This document shows positions 1 to 9,281 of a DNA stretch of 43,453 nt, piece after piece (within the stretch, counting starts at the first letter, position 1; each line of letters starts with the position of its first letter). The stretch spans positions 1 to 43,453 of the forward strand of contig VRUI01000042.1 of assembly GCA_019456225.1 (NCBI GenBank). Reading direction: 5' to 3'. The DNA is from Planctomycetota bacterium. GTDB lineage: Bacteria; Planctomycetota; Phycisphaerae; Sedimentisphaerales; Anaerohalosphaeraceae. A program made the translations under genes and the position numbers. The notes below the pieces were generated by a model. The model searched no databases, was not told where the DNA came from, and saw only the letters and a program-made list of their open reading frames with translations.

Positions 1-527
1 TCGTGCACAGAACCGCTTGTAATGCGTACAAAAGTGGGTATAGAGCCTTTCAGGTCCATCAGCGTATGGAGCTTTACTGCACTTTTGTGCTTGCGATGCT
101 GAGCCCAGGGAAACAGTGACAGGCATAAATCGATAACTGTTGCGTCCAAGGCGTAGACGGTATTTTTCAATGTAATGCCGAAGTCTTCGTCGGCATAAAG
201 TTGCCTTGCTTTGGAAATCAGAATTTGTGCAAAGTCGTGATATATTCGCCAATCTCTTTTTTCGTTGGTGTTGGCTAAATTGTTCCGAGAGACTTTCCCA
301 CGGAAACCGCAATGATAGAGTTTTTGCTGGAAAGCTTTTAAACAGATTTCGATATCCCTTAGGCTTTGGCGATAAGTTAGCTGGGCAAAAGCCATGGTTA
401 GAAATTGGTCGAAACATGAAAAAGATTTGACTCGATAATTTCCGTTGTAACGATTGACGCAGGCTCTGAATTGATGCTTTGGAATGAAATCGAGTATTTG
501 TGAAAACACTAATCGTTCCTTGTACAT
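1..527 (-). CDS. IS4-family transposase, N-terminal 175 residues (cut by window edge)
   Basis: Reading leftward from ATG 525-527 gives 175 codons with no stop before the window edge. The start of the protein matches the N-terminal domain (DUF4372 type) of IS4-family DDE transposases: motifs such as KSFSCFDQFLTMAFAQL (residues 35-50), the GKVSRNNLANTN stretch (78-89) and YALDATVIDL (125-134), where D128 should be the first Asp of the DDE triad. The rest of the catalytic domain is outside the window. The start was chosen for homology; AGGAG lies 11 nt upstream. An out-of-frame ATG lies closer to that AGGAG but opens a different frame. This is a recognition from family memory; whether the copy is intact cannot be judged here. 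Confidence 0.88.
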   Translation of the reverse strand, partial: MYKERLVFSQILDFIPKHQFRACVNRYNGNYRVKSFSCFDQFLTMAFAQLTYRQSLRDIEICLKAFQQKLYHCGFRGKVSRNNLANTNEKRDWRIYHDFAQILISKARQLYADEDFGITLKNTVYALDATVIDLCLSLFPWAQHRKHKSAVKLHTLMDLKGSIPTFVRITSGSVH

Positions 528-667
528 TGGCCATAGTTCTCCTAATAGACGATAGTAATATATCGCTGTAGGATAACAGCCAGTTCAAGTCGATAACAGT
601 TGTTTTTTGTTGTAACATCATATAGTTTAAATAGTTATATTAAAAAGGTCCCAAGTTAATGGGACAG
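1..667 (-). mobile_element. IS4-family insertion sequence, partial; right end tentative
   Basis: The transposase fragment defines the element. About 120 bp upstream of its start there is a GTCCC-N8-GGGAC palindrome at 648-665 that could lie at the IS terminus, but without the opposite end no terminal inverted repeat or target-site duplication can be matched. Treat the boundary as a guess. Confidence 0.4.
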
Positions 668-884
668 TACTGAGTCAGATTCTGTAATGAGATGCTACGA
701 TATTTGGGTCGATAGGGCAATAGGTGGTAGTGGAAAACTGGTTCTCTGGAAATTATGGTGGGTGGGGTGGTGAAATTGGTAGTGGTCGTCAGAAAAGGGG
801 AGAAGGAAGGATTTAAAGTTCTTTTTGAGAGAGAAAAGGGGCTAAATCTTATAACATTCCTTATAACATTAGCACTTTCAGACA
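668..884. other. Intergenic, no gene seen
   Basis: AT/GT-rich sequence between the presumed IS end and the tRNA terminator. An 81-codon minus-strand reading frame covers it (640-885), but it is low-complexity (Ser/Pro/Thr/Tyr-rich) with no ribosome binding site and no family resemblance, so it is not called. Confidence 0.5.
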
Positions 885-917
885 CAAAAAAACCCCGTTA
901 TCAATACGATAACGAGG
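885..917 (-). terminator. Rho-independent terminator after tRNA-Glu
   Basis: On the minus strand a 10-bp stem (908-917 with 893-902, one G-T pair, 5-nt loop) is followed directly by eight T residues (892-885). It lies 8 bp beyond the tRNA 3' end and would also end the ferredoxin transcript. Confidence 0.88.
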
Positions 918-925
918 CTTTCCAA

Positions 926-1000
926 TAGTCCCAAGGGGATTCGAACCCCTGTTGCCGGGTTGAAAACCCGGTGTCCTAGGCCCGACTAGACGATGGGACC
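926..1000 (-). tRNA. tRNA-Glu (anticodon UUC)
   Basis: A full cloverleaf can be drawn: acceptor GGTCCCA with TGGGACT (one G-U pair at 1-72), anticodon stem CCGGG/CCCGG around the loop TTTTCAA giving anticodon TTC, and T-arm AGGGG/CCCCT with TTCGAAT loop. Discriminator base is A and no CCA is encoded, so CCA would have to be added by the tRNA nucleotidyltransferase. The 5' end lies only 16 nt after the ferredoxin stop codon, with no promoter visible between them. Confidence 0.96.
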
Positions 1001-1016
1001 ACTTAATTTTTTGCGA

Positions 1017-1190
1017 CTACTCCATTGTGATTGCTTCAACGGGGCACTCGTCTACACATACTGCACAATCAACACAGTTATCTTCATCAATAACGGCTTT
1101 GTCGTCTTCCATCTTGATAGCTTCGCTTGGGCATGAATCAAGGCAAGACTCACAACCGGTGCAAGTATCGGCATCTATTTTAGCTGGCAT
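1017..1190 (-). CDS. 2[4Fe-4S] ferredoxin, 57 aa
   Basis: A small bacterial (clostridial-type) electron carrier. The reading frame contains two canonical cluster motifs, CTGCESCLDSCP near residues 10-21 and CVDCAVCVDECP near residues 40-51, each CxxCxxCxxxCP, which together bind two [4Fe-4S] clusters. No signal peptide, so it is cytosolic. The start ATG 1188-1190 has AAAGGA 7 nt upstream. The gene precedes tRNA-Glu by 16 nt and shares its terminator; a plausible promoter lies at 1236-1264. In this contig it could serve the 2-oxoacid:ferredoxin oxidoreductase or the ETF complex, but that partnership is inference. The acidic, compact sequence is typical of the family. Confidence 0.95.
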   Translation of the reverse strand: MPAKIDADTCTGCESCLDSCPSEAIKMEDDKAVIDEDNCVDCAVCVDECPVEAITME

Positions 1191-1235
1191 AATTATATTC
1201 CTTTCAAAAATACATATGTTTCAACTGAAGGCGAG

Positions 1236-1264
1236 AGCATACAAAAAAATCCCCCACAGTTCAA
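1236..1264 (-). promoter_or_regulatory. Putative sigma-70 promoter for ferredoxin-tRNA-Glu
   Basis: Minus strand: TTGAAC (1264-1259), 17-bp spacer, TATGCT (1241-1236). Transcription would start near 1229, about 38 nt before the ferredoxin ATG. Each hexamer matches consensus at four of six positions. Confidence 0.5.
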
Positions 1265-1334
1265 TAGTTTTCTTTGAAAAATTGCATAATTATTGAAAAA
1301 ATCAACAAAACCTCAAATCCTGTCGGCAATTCTG

Positions 1335-1345
1335 CCCCCCCCCCC
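1335..1345. repeat. Homopolymer of 11 C
   Basis: Uninterrupted C11 (G11 on minus) in the spacer between the stop of the exported HEAT/TPR-like gene and the ferredoxin promoter. It lies in no called gene. Length may be error-prone in sequencing. Confidence 0.9.
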
Positions 1346-1373
1346 GATAACCCGTTGGCGAATATCCAGCTCT

Positions 1374-3779
1374 TTATTTGCTTTTTAACAGCGACTCTGC
1401 AAGCCGCCGAACATTCAAATCAGGGTCATTTTTCGCCTTCCACTGCAAAACCGGCAAAAATCTGTTTCCCTGGGTAATGGAAAGCATATGCAAAGCAACC
1501 ATTCTTACGGGCCACTTTGAATGGTTGAGATTCTCAGAAACAACCTTTGTGATCTCAAAATCCACCGGAGGCCGAAAATCAAGCAAATGAGATATCCCCG
1601 CCGTCTTTATCATCCAGTCATCGTCGGCAATATTTTTTCGGATCGCACCGGTCAAAACAGACCGCTGAACAGGGACAATACGATATTTACCACCGAACCG
1701 GTTTTTTGTATACTGCTCGCTGAATAGCCCCGTAAACAGCTGCCCGGACCGAATCTTCTGCTTGAATCTGCCTTTTGAAAGTTCGTTCAAGCTTCTGAGC
1801 AGATACCTGTTGTTAACCTTGACCCCGGGGCGACGCAGCTTCTTGATAATCGGACCGACCCCTTTTACAGAGCTTGCAACATTACCCTTCTGGTCGACAA
1901 CAGGGTCAAGATAGACTGTAAATTTGATCTCCACAGATGCCTGCGGACTGGCCCCAAGGATCCGGCGCAAACTACCAGTCATCACTTTAAGCGGAACCAA
2001 AATATGCCCGCCTCCTTTAATGGGCGAACCGGGGCGGATCTTTTTCGATATCAGTTCATGGATATTTGCCTTGATGTCACCGCTTATCTCCGCGTCAACA
2101 CGAATATTCCCCTTGAAGGGCCCCTTATCAAAGATCACCAGCGGCTCAGTCCATTTATTAGATATCAAAAGCTTTACCTCTGGCTCGGTCCCGAAAGAAA
2201 TATCCGTACTTGCCATAACGAGCCTGGCCGAAATAATATCCTCCTGACGGACAAATTTCGGAACGATGCCGCCGGGAAAACTCAACTTAAGAGCCTTGAT
2301 GATCTCTCCGGAGTTATCTATAGCTTTATACTCTGCTGACAAATCCTTGAGTAATTCTTTAGCCTTATCGGCAACGAAAGAGCGCTCTGACATTCTTACT
2401 GCATACTGTAGTAATTCCGCTGCACTCTTGGAATCTCCTTTTCGAAGTTCAGCAAGAGCCCTCCCAAGAGCGGCAATCTGGTTCACCTGATAAAGAGGCG
2501 TCACCCGGCCTTTCCTTTTGTTCTGATTTTCCGTCAGTAATAATGTCGCCCTTTCGAGCTTTGGCTTGTCATCTTCCGTGGAAGCGGACTGCTGTGCAAT
2601 CGTAAACCCAAGCATCGCTTTTGTATCGATAGAATTGGGGTCATTGGTATAAGCCCTGTTTGCCAACGTCATCGCTTTTGCCGGATCAGGCGAAACAAAG
2701 CTATAGAACCACGCAGCCTGCATATCATTGACATTGGAAGAGTTCGGTTCCGTAGATTTAATCTTATCCTCGATATTTGCCAGTATTTGCTCGCCAAGAG
2801 CCTTGTTAGACATTTTAAATGCGGCTTTGGCTGCGATCGATTCAAGCTTGACGTCAAAATAACCGGCGTCTCTGGCAATGTTCAGAATCTTTAGACACTC
2901 TCCATAGCGTTCCTTTGTACAGTAGCTCGAAAAAGCCCACGGAACATAGGCCGAAGACTCATAAGCCTCATCGCCTTTGAGGTAGTGATGAAGTTTGCTC
3001 CAGTGCTCGTACCCCTGACAGGCAACATCATGCAAACCAGCTCTACCGGCATACACAGCAAACAGTAAGGCTAAATCGATATCCATTGGACTGGCCGTCA
3101 TAGAAAATCGTATATTCCTGACATACATAGAAGGCGGCATTGACCTGCCGGCGTACCTAAATGTCTTTGAGAGACTCAAAAACGCTTCGGTGTTATAAGG
3201 ATCATGCCGGACAGCTTTCCTGAAAAGTGAATGTGCTTGGACAGCACTGCCGCGAACACCCTTGACGGCCAGCAGAAGACCCAACCGTGTTGACAGATCG
3301 GAATTAAGTACAAGGTTTCGCTCGCCAACCCTACTCAAAAGGTCCGAAAGAATCTCCTGATGCTCATCACTGGAATCGTCACCTTCGAGAAAATGCGACA
3401 CTGCCCTTCCGGCAACGAGGATATCGGCATCTCTGCCGCAATACCCCTCAAACGCACGGCGGATCCATTTATCATATTTATCATCGCCAACGAGCGAACT
3501 GGCATTAAGAATTGTTTCATTGACCTTAGCTGACTTCTGATCGAGTTCTGAGGCGGCGACAAGAAAAACCATCGCCTGCTCAACCTGCTTGGCGCTTGCC
3601 CCGCGCCTGTTCAATATCTCGAAACCGATATCATGAAATAACCCCGCGACAAACTGAGAATGGAGTTTTTTGCCCCGATCAACCTCATCGCCGCAAACGA
3701 AACCAGTACCGCAGCAGAGCAGTAACAAAAGGATTGATAATAATTTAACCCTCAAAAATAACATACTTTTCACACCCAT
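1374..3779 (-). CDS. Exported TPR/HEAT-like repeat protein, 801 aa, function unknown
   Basis: The N-terminus is a clear signal peptide: short basic stretch (residues 1-11), a Leu-rich hydrophobic core (about 12-24) and a small-residue region ending near VCGDE, so the protein is exported. Residues about 60-480 are Ala/Leu-rich helical segments resembling TPR/Sel1-type helical hairpins (for example the stretch with FRKAVRHDPYNTEAFLSLS near 190). About 500-650 looks beta-rich (LVMASTDISFG, VEIKFTVYLDPV). The last 80 residues resemble HEAT repeats (KWPVRMVALHML, NDPDLNVRRLAESLL). No catalytic motif was recognised. A second start, Met6, sits at the beginning of the same signal peptide. A distant counterpart in style, not sequence, is the HEAT protein at 14990-17506. 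Likely a periplasmic scaffold or binding protein; function unknown. Confidence 0.8.
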   Translation of the reverse strand: MGVKSMLFLRVKLLSILLLLLCCGTGFVCGDEVDRGKKLHSQFVAGLFHDIGFEILNRRGASAKQVEQAMVFLVAASELDQKSAKVNETILNASSLVGDDKYDKWIRRAFEGYCGRDADILVAGRAVSHFLEGDDSSDEHQEILSDLLSRVGERNLVLNSDLSTRLGLLLAVKGVRGSAVQAHSLFRKAVRHDPYNTEAFLSLSKTFRYAGRSMPPSMYVRNIRFSMTASPMDIDLALLFAVYAGRAGLHDVACQGYEHWSKLHHYLKGDEAYESSAYVPWAFSSYCTKERYGECLKILNIARDAGYFDVKLESIAAKAAFKMSNKALGEQILANIEDKIKSTEPNSSNVNDMQAAWFYSFVSPDPAKAMTLANRAYTNDPNSIDTKAMLGFTIAQQSASTEDDKPKLERATLLLTENQNKRKGRVTPLYQVNQIAALGRALAELRKGDSKSAAELLQYAVRMSERSFVADKAKELLKDLSAEYKAIDNSGEIIKALKLSFPGGIVPKFVRQEDIISARLVMASTDISFGTEPEVKLLISNKWTEPLVIFDKGPFKGNIRVDAEISGDIKANIHELISKKIRPGSPIKGGGHILVPLKVMTGSLRRILGASPQASVEIKFTVYLDPVVDQKGNVASSVKGVGPIIKKLRRPGVKVNNRYLLRSLNELSKGRFKQKIRSGQLFTGLFSEQYTKNRFGGKYRIVPVQRSVLTGAIRKNIADDDWMIKTAGISHLLDFRPPVDFEITKVVSENLNHSKWPVRMVALHMLSITQGNRFLPVLQWKAKNDPDLNVRRLAESLLKSK

Positions 3780-3869
3780 ATAACCTAATCACCAATGTTG
3801 CCCCCAGCAAACATAAACCCATAATACCAAGAAAACCAGTAAAAGTCAAGAATCAACTCATTCCATCGG

Positions 3870-5435
3870 TCATTTGGTATCTTTTTTCCGCCGAACAACG
3901 AGCGAAAGGCCTTCGTTTCGCATCAAAACCGCACAAGTATAGTAGATTACTACCGAACAAAAAACCACCGCGATAAGCCGCAGAATATCAAACTTCAGTC
4001 CGCCGGCCCCTTTTGGAAGGTTACGCATCAGCCAGAGCACTCCGCCTGAAACGGCTGCCATCAAAATCGTCGCCGCCACGGTCTTCAAAACAGTCGCCCC
4101 CAGACCCTGCATAAACGAATGCCCGATCCGTTTGCGAAGCGCCGTCACAAGAATAACAACCTGCAGATATGAACAGATCGCCGTAGAAAGAGCCAGCCCG
4201 CCGGTCCCCATAACCCAGATCAGCGAAAGGTTAAGCACAACATTGACGCACACAGCAATTATCGCACTGTACATCGGCGTCTTGGAATCCTGCATCGAAA
4301 AGAATGCCCTGGTCAATATCTGCTGCGAAAAGAAACCGCAAAGCCCAATCGCATACCACGAAAGCGTCATCGCCGTAACTGCTGTATCGGCACTGGTAAA
4401 CTTACCATGCTCAAACACTGCAGCAACTACCGGACGGGCAACCAGGATCAACCCCGCCGTCGCAGGCACCGCCAGAAACGCCGCCCCGCCGATCCCGCGA
4501 GAGACTGTCTTTGCCAGACCGTCATAATCCTTCTTCGCCGACATGGCGCTCATAACCGGAAAGATCGCGGTGGCAAGCGATATCCCGAAAACCCCCAACG
4601 GAAGCTGATACATCCGCTGAGCATAATAAAGGTTGGAAACCGCCCCCCATCCCAGCGGATAACCGTCTTCACTGGAAAACCCCAACGCGATAAGATCGTC
4701 GGCAAGCGTATTGATCTGCGTAACGGTCAGACCGATTATCATCGGCCCCATCATTATAATGATCTTTTTGAACGCCGCCGAATGAACATCCCATGCGGGC
4801 GCAAGTTTGAAATGAGCTTTGCGCAGGGGCGGTATCTGGATACCGATCTGAACCAGCCCAGCGAAAAGAACTCCGCATGCGACGAAATAGATCTGCCGGC
4901 CCTGTTGCATCTTGAAAACCCCGCCCGAGAGAAACAGGCAGGATATGATTATGATATTAAGAACGATCGGTGCAGCCGCCGGAGCCGCAAAATGCCTGTT
5001 TACCTGCAAAATCCCCGCAAGTATCGCCACCAGGCAAATAGCTATCATATACGGAAGCATCACAGAGCAAAGCTTAAGACCGACGCGGGTGCCCTCATTG
5101 GCGGCGAAAAACTTATAGTAGACCCAGACGAAACATTCACCGGCAAGGACGATCGACAAAAGCAGCACCGCGACTACTGTAAGGACAGTGCACGCAAGCC
5201 GCCTTGCCGACTCGGGATCTTTATGGAGCTGCTCGCTGTAGACCGGGATAAACGAAGCTGCCGCCGCCCCCTCGCCAAACAGACGTCGCGAAAGATTCGG
5301 AACCTTAAAACCCATAGTCCACGCCGTCATCAACCACCCGGCACCAAGAAAATGAGCAAATGCCATATCGCGCAGCATACCAAACACCCGACTAAGAGCG
5401 GTAAGACCGGCAATCTGACGAAATCCCTTAACCAT
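3870..5435 (-). CDS. murJ: Lipid II flippase MurJ (MviN family), 521 aa
   Basis: Integral membrane flippase of the MOP superfamily that moves lipid II across the inner membrane for peptidoglycan synthesis. Hallmarks: GLTALSRVFGMLRDMAFAHF at the start of TM1, the FKVPNLSRRLFGEGAAAASFIPVY signature just after, then about 14 hydrophobic segments through the C-terminus. The length is normal for the family. The frame is open back to 5522 through a TTG, but ATG 5433-5435 is preferred because AGGGA lies 8 nt upstream and the family N-terminus begins there. It follows rpoD by 170 bp with a strong terminator between, so it probably has its own promoter. Presence of murJ supports a peptidoglycan wall, as now accepted for planctomycetes. 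Confidence 0.95.
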   Translation of the reverse strand: MVKGFRQIAGLTALSRVFGMLRDMAFAHFLGAGWLMTAWTMGFKVPNLSRRLFGEGAAAASFIPVYSEQLHKDPESARRLACTVLTVVAVLLLSIVLAGECFVWVYYKFFAANEGTRVGLKLCSVMLPYMIAICLVAILAGILQVNRHFAAPAAAPIVLNIIIISCLFLSGGVFKMQQGRQIYFVACGVLFAGLVQIGIQIPPLRKAHFKLAPAWDVHSAAFKKIIIMMGPMIIGLTVTQINTLADDLIALGFSSEDGYPLGWGAVSNLYYAQRMYQLPLGVFGISLATAIFPVMSAMSAKKDYDGLAKTVSRGIGGAAFLAVPATAGLILVARPVVAAVFEHGKFTSADTAVTAMTLSWYAIGLCGFFSQQILTRAFFSMQDSKTPMYSAIIAVCVNVVLNLSLIWVMGTGGLALSTAICSYLQVVILVTALRKRIGHSFMQGLGATVLKTVAATILMAAVSGGVLWLMRNLPKGAGGLKFDILRLIAVVFCSVVIYYTCAVLMRNEGLSLVVRRKKDTK

Positions 5436-5544
5436 AACAAACATCCCTGAAAACAAACAAAACAACAACCGCCGGAAATTATAAGCCATTTCATAAAAGA
5501 AGTCGATTAATAATTCTAACAATACAAGAATTTAAGGCACCAAA

Positions 5545-5582
5545 CAAAAAAAGGGCCGCAAGCAAAACCTGCAACCCTTTAA
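5545..5582 (-). terminator. Rho-independent terminator after rpoD
   Basis: On minus: a 13-bp stem starting AAAGGG and ending CCCTTT (with G-T pairs) and a short TTTTG loop, followed by a run of T. It separates rpoD from murJ. Confidence 0.85.
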
Positions 5583-5607
5583 AAATTTCAATTTAAGCAA
5601 TAATGCT

Positions 5608-7488
5608 CTAAGCCGTCTTGTGATCGAGGAACCCTTCCAGCTTTCTTGACCGGACGGGGTGCTGTAGTTTGCGGATCGCCTTGGCCTCTACCTGACGCAC
5701 ACGTTCGCGGGTTACTTTGAAGATTCGGCCTACCTCTTCGAGAGTATAAGTATACCCGTCGCCGATTCCGTAGCGCAGTTTGATGATCTCTCGCTCTCTG
5801 TATGTCAGCGTCTTAAGCACATGCTCGATACGGTCTTTCAGCATTTCCTGCGTAGCCGACTTAATAGGCGAATCGACACTTTCATCTTCGATAAAGTCGC
5901 CGAAGTAACTGTCCTCGCTGTCGCCGATGGGCCGGTCAAGACTGAAAGGATGCTTTGAAATCTTAAGCACGCGCCGCGTCTCCGAAACGCTCATCTCTGC
6001 TTCTTTGGCGATCTCTTCGATAGTAGGCTCGCGCCCAAGTTCCTGCAGCAGATTCTTACTGATCGTCCGCAGCTTGCTCATCGTCTCGATCATATGCACA
6101 GGAATACGGATCGTCCGCGCGTGGTCTGCGATCGCACGAGTGATCGCCTGCCGAATCCACCACGTAGCATAAGTACTGAACTTATATCCGCGCCGATACT
6201 CATATTTATCAACGGCCCGCATAAGCCCCGTATTGCCTTCCTGGATAATATCAAGAAAACTAAGCCCGCGGTTGCGATACTTCTTAGCGATAGAAACCAC
6301 CAGCCGCAAATTACCGCCGGAAAGCTGCCGCTTAGCCTCTTCGTACTCAGCATAAACAGTCTCGATCACACGCAGCCGCTTATCAAGCTGCTTGGGCGTC
6401 TCAAGCACAAGATCCTGCATACCGTTGATCTCCTGCTTCATAACCTCGATATCCTCTTCGCCATAATCCCGGTTAGGGCCGGCCTCGATAACACCTTCGA
6501 TCTGATGGACCTTCTTCTGGATACCCTGAAGTTTAATCATCATAGGCTGGATGCGGCTGGTACGCAGACTAAGCTCTTCAAGCAAAGTAGCGATCTTACG
6601 CCGATTCCTGTGTATCTGCTTAACATCTTTCTTAATAACCGAAATATCGTCGCACTTCAAAGTACCCGCAAAAATCTCAGCATTACGCTCAAGCAGCATC
6701 CGGGCCGTTTCGAGATTCAGAGGGAGTCGGCACTTAACAACACTGCGAATAAGGTTCTCTGTCGTAGACATCTTCATAGTACGGTCGAAAGGAAGCAGCC
6801 CTTCATGTACCTGCTGCAAAATCTCCATGCAGCTCTGAGCACAAAAATCATTCTCCAGAACCTTACGCCGAAATGCCAGCCGCGTAAGCTCGATCTTACG
6901 GGCAAGACTGATCTCCTCGCTGCGCTTGAGCAAAGGGATCTCGCCCATCTGCGTAAGATACATACGAACAGGGTCGTCGATCCGCTTGGCATCGGCATCT
7001 ACAAGAGTCCCTTCAAGTTTCTTGTCGTCCTTCTTACTCGTCCCAAGCTCGGCCTTGGATTCATCCTCGGCAAAATCACCTTCGTTCAGCTTGGCAACGT
7101 CGGCTTCATCAAGGATCTTCACACCAAGCTCATCAAGAGTCATCAACAAGCTATCAAGCCGGTTAGGAGTAACAGCCTCATCAGGCAGCCGATCGTTCAT
7201 CTGCTCGTAAGTGAGATACCCGTTCTTCTTACCCATCTCAATGATCAGCTTGATCGCATCGGTAACCGCCTCTTCAGCAGCAGCGGCAATAGCCGCACTC
7301 AGGGCAATGTCTTCGGCAGAAGGAGCAGCTTCCCCGTCGCCGGCGCCTTCGACCGCGGCACCTTCAACAAGCTCCTCGTCGACATGTTCATCGGTTGTGT
7401 CAATATTGGCAGCCGCATCTTTGGAAACACCCGTATCAGGTACTGCAGCAACCTTTTTAGCTTTGATTTCTTTTTTCTTGTCTGACAT
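5608..7488 (-). CDS. rpoD: Primary sigma-70 factor RpoD, 626 aa
   Basis: Housekeeping sigma factor. Order of parts: Ala/Glu-rich tail (1-75), region 1.1-like (about 75-130), region 1.2 ([17 protein letters not shown], 171-187), a large non-conserved insert (about 200-385), region 2 (393-465, with the [19 protein letters not shown] core and the [18 protein letters not shown] -10/melting helix at 436-453), region 3 (470-540) and region 4 (555-612, HTH with [20 protein letters not shown] at 582-601). All DNA- and core-binding parts look intact. It lies 47 bp after dnaG in the classical macromolecular-synthesis order, with no rpsU. Start ATG has GAAGG 8 nt upstream. Confidence 0.97.
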   Translation of the reverse strand: MSDKKKEIKAKKVAAVPDTGVSKDAAANIDTTDEHVDEELVEGAAVEGAGDGEAAPSAEDIALSAAIAAAAEEAVTDAIKLIIEMGKKNGYLTYEQMNDRLPDEAVTPNRLDSLLMTLDELGVKILDEADVAKLNEGDFAEDESKAELGTSKKDDKKLEGTLVDADAKRIDDPVRMYLTQMGEIPLLKRSEEISLARKIELTRLAFRRKVLENDFCAQSCMEILQQVHEGLLPFDRTMKMSTTENLIRSVVKCRLPLNLETARMLLERNAEIFAGTLKCDDISVIKKDVKQIHRNRRKIATLLEELSLRTSRIQPMMIKLQGIQKKVHQIEGVIEAGPNRDYGEEDIEVMKQEINGMQDLVLETPKQLDKRLRVIETVYAEYEEAKRQLSGGNLRLVVSIAKKYRNRGLSFLDIIQEGNTGLMRAVDKYEYRRGYKFSTYATWWIRQAITRAIADHARTIRIPVHMIETMSKLRTISKNLLQELGREPTIEEIAKEAEMSVSETRRVLKISKHPFSLDRPIGDSEDSYFGDFIEDESVDSPIKSATQEMLKDRIEHVLKTLTYREREIIKLRYGIGDGYTYTLEEVGRIFKVTRERVRQVEAKAIRKLQHPVRSRKLEGFLDHKTA

Positions 7489-7535
7489 AAATAGCCTTCA
7501 AAATTCCATTTCTATCTTTTTCGTTAACACTACAA

Positions 7536-9281
7536 TTAAGCATTCGTCATTCGCCGATGTTTCGTAACACTGCGAAGATACTCGTCCTCATTTTCACTTT
7601 TCATCGCCTCTATTTTTCTATTAAAACGGCCCTCATGCATATAACTTTCAATAAATGCAAGAGAACCCTTAAGCCTGTCTCTAACATCGCCCTTGCTATT
7701 GGCAACTTCACTCATCCCAACAAGAACGCCCGATGCTTCGACACTTTCGATCCTGCCTATAAGCTCAAGCAGATCGAACTCGCTGCCGGAACCAAGCATC
7801 TCAAACAGGGGCGAGGCGATCTCACGCAAAACAGGCACACTAAAATCTGCCGCCTTCATAACCGCCGAAACCTTGTTATATAATTTCGGAGCACAAACCA
7901 GCACTTCGATTATCTCATACTGAGCCTTGGCAAACTTGCCCTGCCCAAGATTAACACTGACAACCGTCTGATCCCGTACTGCGTAACTGGCATTACGAGA
8001 CGCCCTGCTGTTCATTTGATGGATAAGACGCTCGATACTCGCCGCATTCATCCCGACGATCGACGAGAGCTTGCTGATGACCAAACCGCGTGCAAGGTCA
8101 TCGATCTTGCCGCCCTGCATACCGGCAACAACAGTCCGAAGATACTCTTCGACTACAGCCTTCTTATCGACAATATTATCGCTGCCTTCAAGACCGCCAA
8201 CAAGCCGGGCCCACTTAAACTCCATAACATCGTCGGCGCTTTCAACCATGGACTCAAAAGCGGCGCGCCCCGAAGAAAGCAAATAATCACAAGGATCCTT
8301 ACCGTCCGGTGCAAACGCCAGCTTAATATCAATATTCTCAGAAAGACAAACCTCAAGCGCCCGGTTCGCCGCCGACATACCCGCGACATCGCTGTCAAAA
8401 ACAAGAACGATCCGCTTGGCATAACGCCGCAATATCCGAACATGGCCAACCGTCAAAGAAGTACCCAAAGTAGCGACTACATTACTGACGCCGAACTGGT
8501 GACACATAATCACATCGGTATAACCTTCAACGACAACAGCCGTCCCGCTGGACGAAATCTCATGCCTTGCCTTATCAAGCCCGTACAACGAATAGCTCTT
8601 ATCGAAAAGAACCGTCGCCGGCGAGTTCATATACTTAGCCGGATCATCGCCAAGCGTCCTGCCGCCAAACCCGATTATCCTGCCCGTCACATCAATGATC
8701 GGAAACATCAGCCGATTGCGAAACTTATCATACATCCCTTTTCCGCCGTCGCGGCTGACCGCGACACCGCCGTCAACCATCAAAGACGGTGGGATCTTCG
8801 TCCCGCCGGCCGCCTTGACAAGCCCGTCCCAACTGTCGCGGGCAAAACCAATACCCCACGCCTCAACAGAATCTTTGCTGATCTGACGCTGCTCGACATA
8901 CTTACGAGCCGACTTGCCTTTCTGTTCGTCCTTATAATTGCCTACCCACTGCTTTTGGGACCACTCATTAAGCCTGGCAAGAATTTTAGGATCAATATCC
9001 TTAATCTCATGCCCGGTCTCGCTGCTTATACGCCTTCTGGGGCGTTTTACGTTTTCAACCTTGATCCCGACCCGCTCGCCAAGCCGCTCGATCGCCTCGG
9101 GAAAACTCAGATTTTCACGCATCTGAACAAACTTAAAAACATCACCACCTGCACCGCAGGCAAAGCACTTAAAAAGCTGCTTAGCCGGGCTAACATACAT
9201 ACTAGGCCGATGATCCTGATGAAAAGGACAAATACCGACCCAGTCCTTACCCTTGCGTACAAGATTAAGGTGTTCACCCAC
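7536..9281 (-). CDS. dnaG: DNA primase DnaG (true start probably upstream at 9338)
   Basis: Replication primase that makes RNA primers for the replisome. Seen: the zinc-binding motif (C18, H21, C39, C42 counted from the GTG at 9279-9281), core primase region, Toprim domain with EGYTD (252-256) and DSD (296-298), and a C-terminal helicase-binding region. The first ATG/GTG/TTG in frame is this GTG, but the 18 codons just upstream still read as a conserved DnaG N-terminus (DESVKNQIRQATDIVDLV), bounded by a TAG at 9351-9353. The only initiator-like codon before that stretch is an ATT at 9336-9338, with GAGG 9 nt upstream. The real protein therefore probably starts at ATT or another rare codon, giving about 600 aa. 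First gene of the dnaG-rpoD unit. Confidence 0.95.
   Translation of the reverse strand: MGEHLNLVRKGKDWVGICPFHQDHRPSMYVSPAKQLFKCFACGAGGDVFKFVQMRENLSFPEAIERLGERVGIKVENVKRPRRRISSETGHEIKDIDPKILARLNEWSQKQWVGNYKDEQKGKSARKYVEQRQISKDSVEAWGIGFARDSWDGLVKAAGGTKIPPSLMVDGGVAVSRDGGKGMYDKFRNRLMFPIIDVTGRIIGFGGRTLGDDPAKYMNSPATVLFDKSYSLYGLDKARHEISSSGTAVVVEGYTDVIMCHQFGVSNVVATLGTSLTVGHVRILRRYAKRIVLVFDSDVAGMSAANRALEVCLSENIDIKLAFAPDGKDPCDYLLSSGRAAFESMVESADDVMEFKWARLVGGLEGSDNIVDKKAVVEEYLRTVVAGMQGGKIDDLARGLVISKLSSIVGMNAASIERLIHQMNSRASRNASYAVRDQTVVSVNLGQGKFAKAQYEIIEVLVCAPKLYNKVSAVMKAADFSVPVLREIASPLFEMLGSGSEFDLLELIGRIESVEASGVLVGMSEVANSKGDVRDRLKGSLAFIESYMHEGRFNRKIEAMKSENEDEYLRSVTKHRRMTNA

Noticed and set aside
640-885. 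81-aa minus-strand frame before the tRNA
   Set aside because: Low-complexity composition, no start signals, overlaps the presumed IS end.
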